Origin: Gluconobacter japonicus
GTDB lineage: Bacteria > Pseudomonadota > Alphaproteobacteria > Acetobacterales > Acetobacteraceae
Direction of reading: 5' to 3'
DNA length: 64,000 bases
NCBI RefSeq assembly: GCF_002723975.1
Contig: NZ_BEWO01000003.1
Span: 62,001-126,000, forward strand
In this document: one piece after another, positions 25,219 to 33,935 of the stretch
How the letters are laid out: each line of letters starts with the position of its first letter
How positions within the stretch are numbered: position 1 is the stretch's first letter
Notes under the pieces: model-generated
The model's input: only the letters and a program-made list of their open reading frames with translations
The model's database searches: none
What the model was told of the DNA's origin: nothing
Made by a program: the position numbers and the translations under genes

Positions 25219-26133
25219 ATGAACGTTTTCCAGGCCATGACGACCTTTATTGCCGTCGTCGAAACAGGAAGCATGACCGCCGCCGCAGAGCGTTGCGGCA
25301 TCTCCCCCACAATGGTGGGAAACTATGTGCGCCTTCTTGAAGAGCGGCTTGGCACCAGCCTGTTGCGCCGCACAACCAGACGCCAGAGCCTGACGGCCTT
25401 TGGGTCAGTCTATTTCGCCAAATGCCAGAAAATTCTCAGCATGCTCGACGAAACCGAGCGTATGGCCGAAGCTGCCCAGAGCCTTCCCGCAGGGACGCTC
25501 CGCATCACCGCACCCGTCACTTACGGCACGCAAAGCATTACGCCCTGCATTGCAGCCTATCTGAACGAACATCCCGCGGTTGACGTAGACCTTGTCCTGA
25601 CAGAGCGCAGCGTCGATCTGACCCATGAGAAGTTTGACATTGCCATCCGTCTGGGAGTGCCGGAACCCTCTTCCCTGATCTGCCGTCGACTGGCCGATTA
25701 CACGATGACGCTCTGTGCCTCGCCTGCCTATCTCGCCCGACGCGAAGAGCTTCTGTCCCCACACCAGCTTGCCGCACACGATGCTCTTGCCTTCTCGTAC
25801 ACGCCCACTTCCCCCTGGCACTGGGCACGGCGTGAGTGGCATTTTGAAGGTCCGCAGGGGCATGTCGCTGTCGAGATGCAGCGCAAAGGGCTGTTCAACA
25901 ACACACAAGCCATGCGACGGGCAGCCCTGTCAGGCATGGGCATTGCCATGTTACCGTCCGATCTGGTCCGGGAAGACATCCGGGAAGGCAAACTCACAGC
26001 TCTGCTCCCGGATTATACACTCCCTTCCCGCCCGATTTATCTGCTGTATCACAAGGAGCGCTACAGTGCCCCGACGCTGCGGTCGTTCATCCAGTTCCTG
26101 ATCCAGTCTCTCAATAGTCCGCACGCCGGATGA
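25219..26133 (+). CDS. LysR-family transcriptional regulator
   Basis: This 304 aa protein has an N-terminal winged HTH (FIAVVETGSMTAAAERCGISPTMVGNYVRLLEERLGTSLLRRTTRR) and a C-terminal periplasmic-binding-like effector domain of the CrgA/DhcR subgroup type, with the TLRITAPVTYGTQSITPCI stretch. It is divergent from ggt and its stop codon overlaps the start of the transporter gene (ATGA). Regulator and transporter are therefore translationally coupled, and the regulator is likely to control both directions through the boxes at 25112-25215. Confidence 0.92.
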   Translation: MNVFQAMTTFIAVVETGSMTAAAERCGISPTMVGNYVRLLEERLGTSLLRRTTRRQSLTAFGSVYFAKCQKILSMLDETERMAEAAQSLPAGTLRITAPVTYGTQSITPCIAAYLNEHPAVDVDLVLTERSVDLTHEKFDIAIRLGVPEPSSLICRRLADYTMTLCASPAYLARREELLSPHQLAAHDALAFSYTPTSPWHWARREWHFEGPQGHVAVEMQRKGLFNNTQAMRRAALSGMGIAMLPSDLVREDIREGKLTALLPDYTLPSRPIYLLYHKERYSAPTLRSFIQFLIQSLNSPHAG

Positions 26134-27398
26134 AAGGCGCATGGCCATCACGCAAACCCAATCAGGCGGTGATTGCCTCCATTATCGGCAATATCATCGA
26201 GTATTATGACTTCGTCATTTATGCGTATTTTTCAGCGTCGATAGGCCGTACATTTTTCCCAGACAACTGGCCGCTATCCCAGATTGGGCTGTCCCTCGCT
26301 ACGTTTGGCCTAACTCTTCTGGCGAGGCCGCTCGGCGCCATTATTCTTGGAAATTACGCAGACAGACGCGGCCGCGTCTCCACAATGATGGTCTGCATTC
26401 TCCTGATGGCTATAGGCAGTCTGCTCATCACCCTGACGCCATCCTATCAGGACATCGGTATCGCCGCTCCCGCCCTGATCATCCTGGCCAGACTGCTTCA
26501 TGGCTTTTCGCTGGGCGGCGAATTCGGAAGCGCTACATCCTATCTGATCGAACACGCGCCCAGACATGAAGCCCGGGCCGCAAGCTGGCAGGCTATAGGG
26601 CAGATCACGGCTTCACTCTGCGCCGCAATCGTCGTTTTAGCCCTCCAACTGACGCTCTCCCCTGCGATATTCGATATGTTTGGCTTCAGGATCGCAACGG
26701 GTCTGGGTGCTATGGCAGGAATAAGCGGCCTGATCCTGCGCATGATGCTGAAGCCGGAAAACTCCGAAATACCAGCCCGCCCCTACTCTGCACCGACACC
26801 ATTCCTGCAACCCGATACACTTCTCCGGACAGCCCTCATCATGGGCTCTGTCGCGCTTGGTAGCGGCATTACGTATCTGGGGCTTTACATGCCTCATTAT
26901 GCCCGCAGTCAGTACAGCCTATCCGGTCTCAGCACATCGTTGGCCCCTTTACTCACATATGGTGGTCAACTTCTCTTCACCCCGCTGAGATGGAAGCTGG
27001 CAGACCGTTTTGACAGAACACACAGTGTCAGACCAATGCTCTGGTCCTGCGCCTTACTGACACTTCTGCCGATTCCTGCCTTCCAGTTAATCAAAACCGT
27101 TCCTGCAACAGTTCTGCTCATGCCCCTTCTGTTCAACCTGAGCGGACTGTTCTATTTCGCTGCTCTAGACGGCTTCATCGGCCAGCTCTTCCCAAGTGAG
27201 CGCAGAGGGCGCGGCCTGACGATGGGATATTCTTTCGGCGTTGTGCTGTTCGGCGGTCTAGCCCCCCTCACAAACGCGGCGCTTCTGTCCTGGACCGGAC
27301 TCTCTCATGTCCCGGCTCTCTATATGATCCTGACAGCGATCATCTCGTTCATCAGCGTCCTCTCGGCACGGTCGTTGCTGGACCGCCGCACGCCCTGA
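26130..27398 (+). CDS. MHS-type MFS transporter (metabolite:H+ symporter)
   Basis: This 422 aa polytopic membrane protein has about twelve helices. The N-terminus has IGNIIEYYDFVIYAYFSASIG, the metabolite:H+ symporter family signature (as in KgtP, ProP and ShiA). The loop GNYADRRGRVSTMM and LHGFSLGGEFGSATSYLIEHAP follow. Substrates in this family are organic acids, betaines or shikimate-like compounds; none can be assigned here. It overlaps the LysR gene by four bases. Confidence 0.87.
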   Translation: MKGAWPSRKPNQAVIASIIGNIIEYYDFVIYAYFSASIGRTFFPDNWPLSQIGLSLATFGLTLLARPLGAIILGNYADRRGRVSTMMVCILLMAIGSLLITLTPSYQDIGIAAPALIILARLLHGFSLGGEFGSATSYLIEHAPRHEARAASWQAIGQITASLCAAIVVLALQLTLSPAIFDMFGFRIATGLGAMAGISGLILRMMLKPENSEIPARPYSAPTPFLQPDTLLRTALIMGSVALGSGITYLGLYMPHYARSQYSLSGLSTSLAPLLTYGGQLLFTPLRWKLADRFDRTHSVRPMLWSCALLTLLPIPAFQLIKTVPATVLLMPLLFNLSGLFYFAALDGFIGQLFPSERRGRGLTMGYSFGVVLFGGLAPLTNAALLSWTGLSHVPALYMILTAIISFISVLSARSLLDRRTP

Positions 27399-27535
27399 AC
27401 ATCAGAATTTCCCTGACAAAAATTGAAACTATCAATTTTTTCTTTGGAATGTTCTTATAATTATCTCCTTTATCTTAGTTTACCCAATTCATAACGCTAT
27501 CGAAGCGTTGTTATCCTGCAAAACGAGTCCTCACC

Positions 27536-30007
27536 ATGCCTTCCTGTGCTTCCTTTTCCCTGCGTTCCCGTCGTTCCGGAACATCCGTTCCGCTTAACGC
27601 TCTTTTCGGGCAGGGAAAGAAAGCTCTGGCAGCCGCAACATTCCTGAGTGGCCTGTCTGTTCTGATACCAGCCGCCCATGCAGCCACCGCTCCCACGACA
27701 GAACCCACCAGACACAAGCCTCACAACACTAGGACTGTTGAAGCCGGAAAGGAATCCATCAGCGTCACAGGCACGCGCCACCAGCCTGGCGGGGGCATGA
27801 TGCGCGCTGAAACAGCCGCGCGTTCCATACAGACCGTGACGCAGAATTACATTGAGATGCAGAGCCCGACGAGCAGCCCTCTGGATCTGATCTCCAACCT
27901 GCCAAGCGTCAACATTACCACCCCTGATCCCAGCGGAAACGAGGGCGGGTCGATGCAGAGCCGCGGCCTCTATGACAACGATATCGGTATCCTGCTGAAT
28001 GGCATGCCTATCGCAAATGGTGGCACATCCTCCGCGTCGAACTTCATCCAGAATTACATCGACAGCAACAACATCTCTTCGGAAAGCATGAGCCCGGGCT
28101 CCATCTCTGTAGAAGATCCTCTCACCTCTGCTGGTGCCGGCGCCCTGAGCATTACGACGCGCGCTCCTTCCAAAAAATTTGGTGGTCTGATCTCCGGCAG
28201 CTACGGCTCCTTTAACCGGACGCGCGGCTTCCTCCGCATTGATAGCGGCGAGATCGGCCACACGGGTATCACCAGTTACGCTTCCTTCTCCAACACACAT
28301 TCTGACGCATGGCGTGGTTCGGGCGACAGTGACCGCAAGCACATGGATTTCCGTGCCCAGAAGCTGATCGGCAACCGCAGTTCCATTGACCTTTTTGCAG
28401 GCTACAATCACTCTGAATACTATCTGAACCGCTACCCGACGCTCGCCAACTTCCAGAATGACAAGCATGGTCGGCCCGTCTCGACCCCACTGAACTATAC
28501 GGCTCAGTTCAACGCGGCTTCTCCGGGCAATTATTATGGCGTCCGCGGGACAGATAAAGACCAGTTCTATATCTCCGCTCCCATGAAATTCGCGTTGAAC
28601 AACACCTTCACGCTGAATATCTCGCCTTACTACGAACGCTCGGACATCACGCTGAACAGTGCATCCCGCATGCAGGAAGGGCGCACTTACGCAGGAACGG
28701 CCCTTCAGCGGGTTGACCTGAACGGAGATGGCAAGATCAGCACATCAACGCGTGCAGCGGTATCCACAAACTCCATGTCTGTCACCCAGCAGGGAGGCAT
28801 CGTGGCCGCACTGGGGTGGCACTCCGAAAACAACGATGGACAGATTGGCTACTGGCATGAGGAATATCGCTATTCCCTGCGCACCCCCCTCTCCAAGATG
28901 AACCAGACAACCGGTGCGCAGCCATCCGATACAGACAAGTCCGCCTACTACCGCACGACTAGCGGGAGTATCTACTACTCCGTGGATTATCTTGGCTCCT
29001 ACAGCCTGAACTCCGGCTTTCTGGAAGACACGGTCCATCTGCTGAACCACAAGATGTCGGTCACTGGCGGTATCAAGGTTACGTCCATGACACTGGAATC
29101 GCAGGATTATCTGCCAAGCACAGCAAGCCACAGCAACCACACTTATGTCTCTCCAACACCGCGCTTTTCATGGTCGTACAATTTTGCGCCCCATCATCAG
29201 TTTTACATCAATGCTGAAGGGGACTTCCGCGCTCCGTCCCCCATCAACCTGATTTCCCGCTACAGCACGAGCAGCGGCGTGATGACGACGTCCGGCGCGA
29301 ATGTGAAACCTCAGTATTCCATCAAGGAAGAACTGGGCTACCGCTACAACGACGATCTGTTTCTGGCGGATATCAGTTTCTTCAACATGAACGTCTCCAA
29401 CCGTCTGCTTTCCACGACCGTCTTCAGCAATGACGTGCAGGTCAGCCAGACAATGAATGCCGGCGGAGAGACCATTCGCGGTGTAGACGTCATGCTCTCC
29501 ACCCGTCCGCTATTCCATCGTTTCCGCCCGTACTTCGCATTCGAGTATCTGCACACGACGATGGACAACAACCTTCAGACAACGGCTGATGACGGATCTG
29601 TTGATTATCTGCGCACCAAAGGCAAGACAGCCGTCATGTCGCCGAAGTTCTCAGGTAGCGTGGGCCTGACCTACAACGAAGGCCCGTTCTTCCTGAATGC
29701 GAGCGTACACTATACGTCCAAGCAGGCCTCATCCTTCATGAACGATCAGTATATGCCGTCCTACTTCTCGGACTCCCTGACGCTGGGCTACCATCTGCCG
29801 AAGTTCTTCATCGCCCAGTCCCCGACGTTCAAGCTGAACTTCTCGAACCTGACGGGCCAGTACAAGCTGGGCGGCGTCTATTACTTCGCAAACAATGCCC
29901 GCGCCACCACTGGCGTTTACGGCCACAAGATCAGCGCAGACGCGAACCCAACGTATTACATCATGCCGCCCTTCGCTATGATCGGCACATTGTCTACGGC
30001 ATTCTGA
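27536..30007 (+). CDS. TonB-dependent outer-membrane receptor
   Basis: This 823 aa protein has a long N-terminus ending in a signal peptide (ALAAATFLSGLSVLIPAAHA). The plug domain is visible around ETAARSIQTVTQNYIEMQSPTSSPLDLISNLPSVNI and the LNGMPIANGG loop. A 22-strand barrel with many aromatic-ending strands follows, ending in Ala-Phe. It imports an unknown ligand, which could be an iron chelate, another metal or a carbohydrate. No partner transporter or TonB/ExbBD genes are beside it, and nothing links it to the MFS genes on either side. Confidence 0.88.
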   Translation: MPSCASFSLRSRRSGTSVPLNALFGQGKKALAAATFLSGLSVLIPAAHAATAPTTEPTRHKPHNTRTVEAGKESISVTGTRHQPGGGMMRAETAARSIQTVTQNYIEMQSPTSSPLDLISNLPSVNITTPDPSGNEGGSMQSRGLYDNDIGILLNGMPIANGGTSSASNFIQNYIDSNNISSESMSPGSISVEDPLTSAGAGALSITTRAPSKKFGGLISGSYGSFNRTRGFLRIDSGEIGHTGITSYASFSNTHSDAWRGSGDSDRKHMDFRAQKLIGNRSSIDLFAGYNHSEYYLNRYPTLANFQNDKHGRPVSTPLNYTAQFNAASPGNYYGVRGTDKDQFYISAPMKFALNNTFTLNISPYYERSDITLNSASRMQEGRTYAGTALQRVDLNGDGKISTSTRAAVSTNSMSVTQQGGIVAALGWHSENNDGQIGYWHEEYRYSLRTPLSKMNQTTGAQPSDTDKSAYYRTTSGSIYYSVDYLGSYSLNSGFLEDTVHLLNHKMSVTGGIKVTSMTLESQDYLPSTASHSNHTYVSPTPRFSWSYNFAPHHQFYINAEGDFRAPSPINLISRYSTSSGVMTTSGANVKPQYSIKEELGYRYNDDLFLADISFFNMNVSNRLLSTTVFSNDVQVSQTMNAGGETIRGVDVMLSTRPLFHRFRPYFAFEYLHTTMDNNLQTTADDGSVDYLRTKGKTAVMSPKFSGSVGLTYNEGPFFLNASVHYTSKQASSFMNDQYMPSYFSDSLTLGYHLPKFFIAQSPTFKLNFSNLTGQYKLGGVYYFANNARATTGVYGHKISADANPTYYIMPPFAMIGTLSTAF

Positions 30008-30018
30008 TAGTGGAAGAA

Positions 30019-30081
30019 CCAGTCTTCTCAGACTGGACCACCTAAAAAATGGGAGTTGGACCACATGTCCAGCCCCCATTT
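30019..30081. terminator. tandem hairpins between TonB receptor and MFS genes, bidirectional terminator
   Basis: CCAGTC/GACTGG form a hairpin at 30019-30036. AAATGGG at 30047-30053 pairs with CCCATTT at 30075-30081, with inner GGAC/GTCC pairing. Read on the minus strand, the larger stem runs into TTTTTT and is a good terminator for the MFS gene. On the plus strand it follows the receptor gene, with a weaker T-rich tail. Confidence 0.6.
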
Positions 30082-30086
30082 CTGTT

Positions 30087-31289
30087 TCAGGATGATGCGT
30101 CATCTTCGTGCGGATGCAGAATACGGGGAAAAGCATCCGGGCTGAACACAGCCAACAGGATTGCCGCCAACGCCACGCCTACAGCGAGAGGCGTCAGGAT
30201 ATTAAAGCCACTCCATGTCAGGATCTGTCCTCCCAGAGCAGACCCCAGAAGAATACCAAGATTACTGGCTCCATTGATGGCGGCACCAGCAACATCGGGG
30301 CGCGTCGCCCGGGCGCGGATCGCTCCGGACATAACAAAAGGAATGATGGCCGAATATCCCGTACACCACAGACCAACGGAAGCAACAGCCACCCACCCAG
30401 TCACAATATGCCCGGACATCAGCCCCATGCCCACCAGCATGGCAAGGCCCCCCCCGAGAAGCCCGGCTGCTGGCCAACGATCCACGACCTGTCCAGCTGC
30501 CCACAATCCGGAAATGCTCACAACTCCTGTCAGAAGAAGTGCCACACTGAGAGCCGCTTTTGGTAAACCATGCAGAAGAAGAAGGGGGGTCACGTAAGTA
30601 TAGAGAAGGTTGTGAGCCACAAAGAACAACGCATCAATTGCGACGACGACCAGAAAGACGCGCATTGCCTTGCGAGACCCAATGGACGGAAGTTGTGCGC
30701 TGCCTGTTCCTGTAGGCGCGACAGGGGGAAGAAAAAACGCGATACAAATCGCCAGCAGTACGGCAAGCCCCGTCATGACGAACATCGCAATTCGCCAGCT
30801 AGCAAAATGCCCGATGGCCGCAGCCCCGGGCACACCAAGAATAGCGCCCAGAGACGTTCCGCCATACACGAAAGAAATCGCCCGACCGGTCATATTCGCA
30901 GGCACAAGCCGCGCAGCGTAAGCTGAAACGATCGACATCAACAGGGCATGGGCAACGCCCCCAACCGCTCTTCCAGCACACAAAATCAGAAATGTTGGTG
31001 CGAGAGCGACAATCAGATTGGATAGAATATACCCACCCAATGACAGAAGCATCAGCTTCTTGCGATCCACCGCAACCGTCAGAATTGTCAGAGGCACAGC
31101 CCCGAGTGCCACCATCAGGGCAAAGGCACTGACAGCCAACCCTGCCTGACCTTCAGCGATATGAAAAGCCTGCGCCATGTCGATCAGCAGGCCCACAGGC
31201 GCAACTTCACTGGTCAGGGCTGTAAACGTGCAAGCAAAGAGTGCGCACAAACCAATAATGGTCTGCGTGGGAAGGGTTTTGAAAAGCAT
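30087..31289 (-). CDS. MFS efflux transporter (DHA1 family)
   Basis: This 400 aa protein has twelve predicted helices. The N-terminal half contains SEVAPVGLLIDMAQAFHIAEGQAGLAVSAFALMVALGAVP and the loop VDRKKLMLLS, as in drug- or sugar-efflux proteins of the SotB/AraJ type. The start is set at the ATG at 31289, which follows CAGGG at six bases. Two upstream in-frame starts lack ribosome-binding sites. The exported compound is unknown. A symmetric GTGAT-N6-ATCAC site lies just upstream. Confidence 0.85.
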   Translation of the reverse strand: MLFKTLPTQTIIGLCALFACTFTALTSEVAPVGLLIDMAQAFHIAEGQAGLAVSAFALMVALGAVPLTILTVAVDRKKLMLLSLGGYILSNLIVALAPTFLILCAGRAVGGVAHALLMSIVSAYAARLVPANMTGRAISFVYGGTSLGAILGVPGAAAIGHFASWRIAMFVMTGLAVLLAICIAFFLPPVAPTGTGSAQLPSIGSRKAMRVFLVVVAIDALFFVAHNLLYTYVTPLLLLHGLPKAALSVALLLTGVVSISGLWAAGQVVDRWPAAGLLGGGLAMLVGMGLMSGHIVTGWVAVASVGLWCTGYSAIIPFVMSGAIRARATRPDVAGAAINGASNLGILLGSALGGQILTWSGFNILTPLAVGVALAAILLAVFSPDAFPRILHPHEDDASS

Positions 31290-31620
31290 AATTTCCCTGA
31301 CCATTGTGATAACGCGATCACGTGGGATGAAATCGCCTTCTGCCATGCTTCCGGCAGGAAGAAAACGAAAGAAACAGGCCCGTAACCCGTTTTCGTTTTG
31401 TCATATTCGCATCTTTAAAAGCCTGCCCTCTCACCGGGCAACCCGCGCTTGAAAAGCTATGCGCCCCACCTCGATGAAAAGAACCAAGCCCGTCTCTTGG
31501 AATGCTCGCGAAGAAGAGAAGACTGTCCGTGCAAAGGTTGTTGATATTCATTCTGGTTTGCGACACCCTCAAGGGTAAGACAGAAACCCCTTTTGCCTGT
31601 CATCAGGAAAGAATTTTTCA
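31290..31620. promoter_or_regulatory. 331-base divergent gap between MFS and sodC
   Basis: The only clear structure is the inverted repeat GTGAT-AACGCG-ATCAC at 31306-31321, 17 bases upstream of the MFS start and well placed for a repressor. The rest shows no convincing ORF, and I found no strong promoter hexamers for sodC. Confidence 0.4.
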
Positions 31621-32148
31621 ATGATCACACTGAAATCAACACTTCTGGCAGCCAGCCTGATCGCAGCCCCGTCCATGGCATTCGCTGCCGAAACAGCAAC
31701 CGCAAACCTCATTGATGCCAGCGGCAAGCCAGCAGGCACGGTTCAGGTCACCGAAGCGCCCAAAGGAGTTCTGCTTCACATCGAGGCCAAAGGCCTCACT
31801 CCTGGCTGGCACGGTATTCATTTCCACGAAAAGGGCGATTGCGGTATTCCCAAGTTCACCAGCGCAGGCGCTCATGTTCATACGGAAAAATCCGTCGTTC
31901 ACGGTATTCTCAATGCCGATGCCAACGATTCTGGTGATCTGACAAATATTCACGCAGCAGCAGACGGCACTGCTTCAGCAGAGATCTATTCGACTTTTGT
32001 GTCTCTCAAAGGCGCTTCTGGTCGTCCAACCCTTCTGGATGCTGACGGAAGCTCCGTTGTTATTCACGCACAAGCCGATGATTATAAAAGCCAGCCGATC
32101 GGGGGTTCTGGTGCGCGCGCGCTCTGCGGCGTCCTGAAACAGGACTGA
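31621..32148 (+). CDS. sodC: Cu-Zn superoxide dismutase family protein (SodC-like)
   Basis: This periplasmic protein of 175 aa has a signal peptide (STLLAASLIAAPSMAFAA). The copper ligands are present: His67 and His69 in HGIHFHEKGDC, His85 in SAGAH and His149 in VVIHAQADDY. The disulfide pair Cys74/Cys169 is also present (CGVL near the end). Of the zinc ligands, His85, His94 and Asp106 are kept. The position of the third histidine (HVGD motif) is Asp103 in NDSGD. It should dismutate superoxide, with a possibly altered zinc site. The protein is otherwise of normal length. Confidence 0.85.
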   Translation: MITLKSTLLAASLIAAPSMAFAAETATANLIDASGKPAGTVQVTEAPKGVLLHIEAKGLTPGWHGIHFHEKGDCGIPKFTSAGAHVHTEKSVVHGILNADANDSGDLTNIHAAADGTASAEIYSTFVSLKGASGRPTLLDADGSSVVIHAQADDYKSQPIGGSGARALCGVLKQD

Positions 32149-32191
32149 TTCCTCAAAGGAATGTTCCTACAAACTTCTGCATCATAAGCTC

Positions 32192-32215
32192 TGGCCCCGC
32201 TGAACGGCGGGGCCA
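32192..32215. terminator. GC-rich hairpin after sodC
   Basis: TGGCCCCGC at 32192-32200 pairs perfectly with GCGGGGCCA at 32207-32215 around six bases. It lies 44 bases past the sodC stop and lacks a run of T, so termination is probable but not certain. Confidence 0.5.
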
Positions 32216-32357
32216 CCTAAATAGATCGCTTCCCGATCCAGTTTTTTGACGATGTGCCTTAAACCCCGGTCACATATCCGACATTCCGAAGCCTTGTACC
32301 TTGCATAAGCTGCCAAAATTCCGATGACAGTCTTTTTGCTTTTCGGAAGCCTGAAGT

Positions 32358-33440
32358 TTGTCATTTTTTCCTGGATTTGCATCCCTCTTCCTTGCCTCGG
32401 TCCTTGGGGTCTCTGCTCAGGCCGCCTTCGCGACACCTCTTCCACCGCCAAAGGACCAACCTTCCCCGGACAGCCCGGCCTACATCGCAGAAGATCCTCA
32501 CCTCTCATCCTTGATCGGCAAACCTGCTCCTGCACTTCTTCTTAAAACCCTTGATAGACAAGACATCGACCTCTCCCGCTTTTACGGACGTCAGCCTGTT
32601 TATTTGAAACTCTGGGCCACCTACTGCATTCCCTGCCGCGCTCAGATGCCGGGATTTGAAAAACTCTACGGCACTTACAAAGATCGCATCCATATTATCG
32701 CCGTGGATGTCGGGTTCGGAGAAAACCGCAACAAAGTCGCGACTTTTGCCGAACATGCCGGCCTGACAATGCCTGTAGTCATGGATGATGGAAGCCTCAG
32801 CAACTGGCTGCACATCAAAGCGACCCCTTTGCATGTGCTGATTGATCGCAACGGCCGTATTGCCTATGTCGACCATCAGGATGGCGCTGCCCTTGAGACC
32901 GCTCTGGAAAAGGTTGTGAACACTCCACGCAGCACGGATAAAATCCAGCTTTCCACGACGCAACACCGCACGTCTTTACAGATTGGCCAGAAAGTACCTC
33001 ACATCGACCTGCCAGATGCTACAGGTCATGCAACAAACCTCGTATCCAACAATTCGCGTGTTCCACAGGCGATATTCTTTGGTGCAACTTGGTGTGAAAG
33101 CTATCTGAACACTGTCGAGCCCGAAACTGCCCAAGCCTGCAAACGCGCCCGCATCACCCTTCAGACACTGGCGCAGGATCATCACCTGAAATGGACTGCA
33201 GTTGCTGCCCATCTCTGGACGGAACTCTCAGATTTACCCGCTTATCAGACCCTCCTCGGCCCGGAACTCCCTGTAGTTCTCGACACAGATGGACTGGCGT
33301 TTGACACATTTGGAGTCACTCAGATCCCCGCGGTTGCCCTTATAGACAGTACAGGTCATCTGAAGCGCCTTCTTGATGCCAGACAAAGAGATATTGCGTC
33401 CCAAATTCAGTCCTTCATTCGCTCCTCTGCCAAACATTAA
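32358..33440 (+). CDS. secreted protein with two tandem thioredoxin-fold domains (TlpA-like)
   Basis: This 360 aa protein has a signal peptide (SLFLASVLGVSAQAAFA). The first thioredoxin-like domain (about 50-190) has the TlpA-type LWATYCIPCRAQMPGFEKLY with Cys90-x-x-Cys93. The second (about 208-355) has the same layout, but its motif reads ATWCESYL, so only one cysteine (Cys246) remains. Its cis-Pro loop QIPAVALID is present. It is likely a periplasmic thiol reductase with a redox-dead or single-cysteine second domain. The start is TTG at 32358, preceded by GGAAG; a stop codon just upstream excludes longer forms. Confidence 0.8.
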   Translation: MSFFPGFASLFLASVLGVSAQAAFATPLPPPKDQPSPDSPAYIAEDPHLSSLIGKPAPALLLKTLDRQDIDLSRFYGRQPVYLKLWATYCIPCRAQMPGFEKLYGTYKDRIHIIAVDVGFGENRNKVATFAEHAGLTMPVVMDDGSLSNWLHIKATPLHVLIDRNGRIAYVDHQDGAALETALEKVVNTPRSTDKIQLSTTQHRTSLQIGQKVPHIDLPDATGHATNLVSNNSRVPQAIFFGATWCESYLNTVEPETAQACKRARITLQTLAQDHHLKWTAVAAHLWTELSDLPAYQTLLGPELPVVLDTDGLAFDTFGVTQIPAVALIDSTGHLKRLLDARQRDIASQIQSFIRSSAKH

Positions 33441-33602
33441 AAACAGGCTGTTCTGCTGGGCAGTATAATTCGGGACGTGGTCACCATGAGAGTGCACGAC
33501 CACGTTCCGGGAACTTGAAGAATATTTTTTGATAGATCTTGCTTTTGCCCTGCATCGCCCTTCTACTATGTTACAGACAATGACAATGGGTAGCAGTAAA
33601 CG

Positions 33603-33926
33603 ATGAAAAAAGGCGTAATCCTCACAGTATTGGGTACAGTCTTTTTACTTTCCTTTGCTCTACTCAACGCCATCATGTCACCGCATCATAGAGCGATGCC
33701 TACTTCGGCCGCCCGGCCTGATCCCTGCCAGTCCCCCGATCCAGAGAAACGCCCGGATGATTGCCGTAACCACGGGAGTTCCAGCGGCCACGGTTTTTAC
33801 TACCGTCGTTCACCAAATGACAGGAATGGCCCCTCTTCGGGTCATGGAGAAGCTGAAGCAGAGTCTGCCGGCCATGCAGGTTTTGGGGAAAGCGCCGGAG
33901 GCCACTCGGGCGGCGGTGGCGAGTAG
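33603..33926 (+). CDS. small membrane-anchored Gly/Ser/His-rich protein
   Basis: This 107 aa protein has one N-terminal hydrophobic segment (VILTVLGTVFLLSFALLNAIM). A short region with two cysteines (DPCQSPDPEKRPDDCRNHG) follows, then a low-complexity Gly-, Ser- and His-rich tail ending GGHSGGGGE. It starts ten bases before the glutathionylspermidine-synthase-like gene. The pairing of a small Cys- and Gly-rich exported protein with an ATP-grasp enzyme recalls E. coli ygiB-ygiC, so the tail could be the enzyme's substrate. Direct homology to YgiB is not certain. Confidence 0.6.
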   Translation: MKKGVILTVLGTVFLLSFALLNAIMSPHHRAMPTSAARPDPCQSPDPEKRPDDCRNHGSSSGHGFYYRRSPNDRNGPSSGHGEAEAESAGHAGFGESAGGHSGGGGE

Positions 33927-33935
33927 TCTTCTCTG

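Noticed and set aside
27497-28468. 323-codon open frame antisense to the TonB receptor 5' half
   Set aside because: The receptor frame has signal peptide, plug and barrel; the antisense frame has none of these and no conserved motif.
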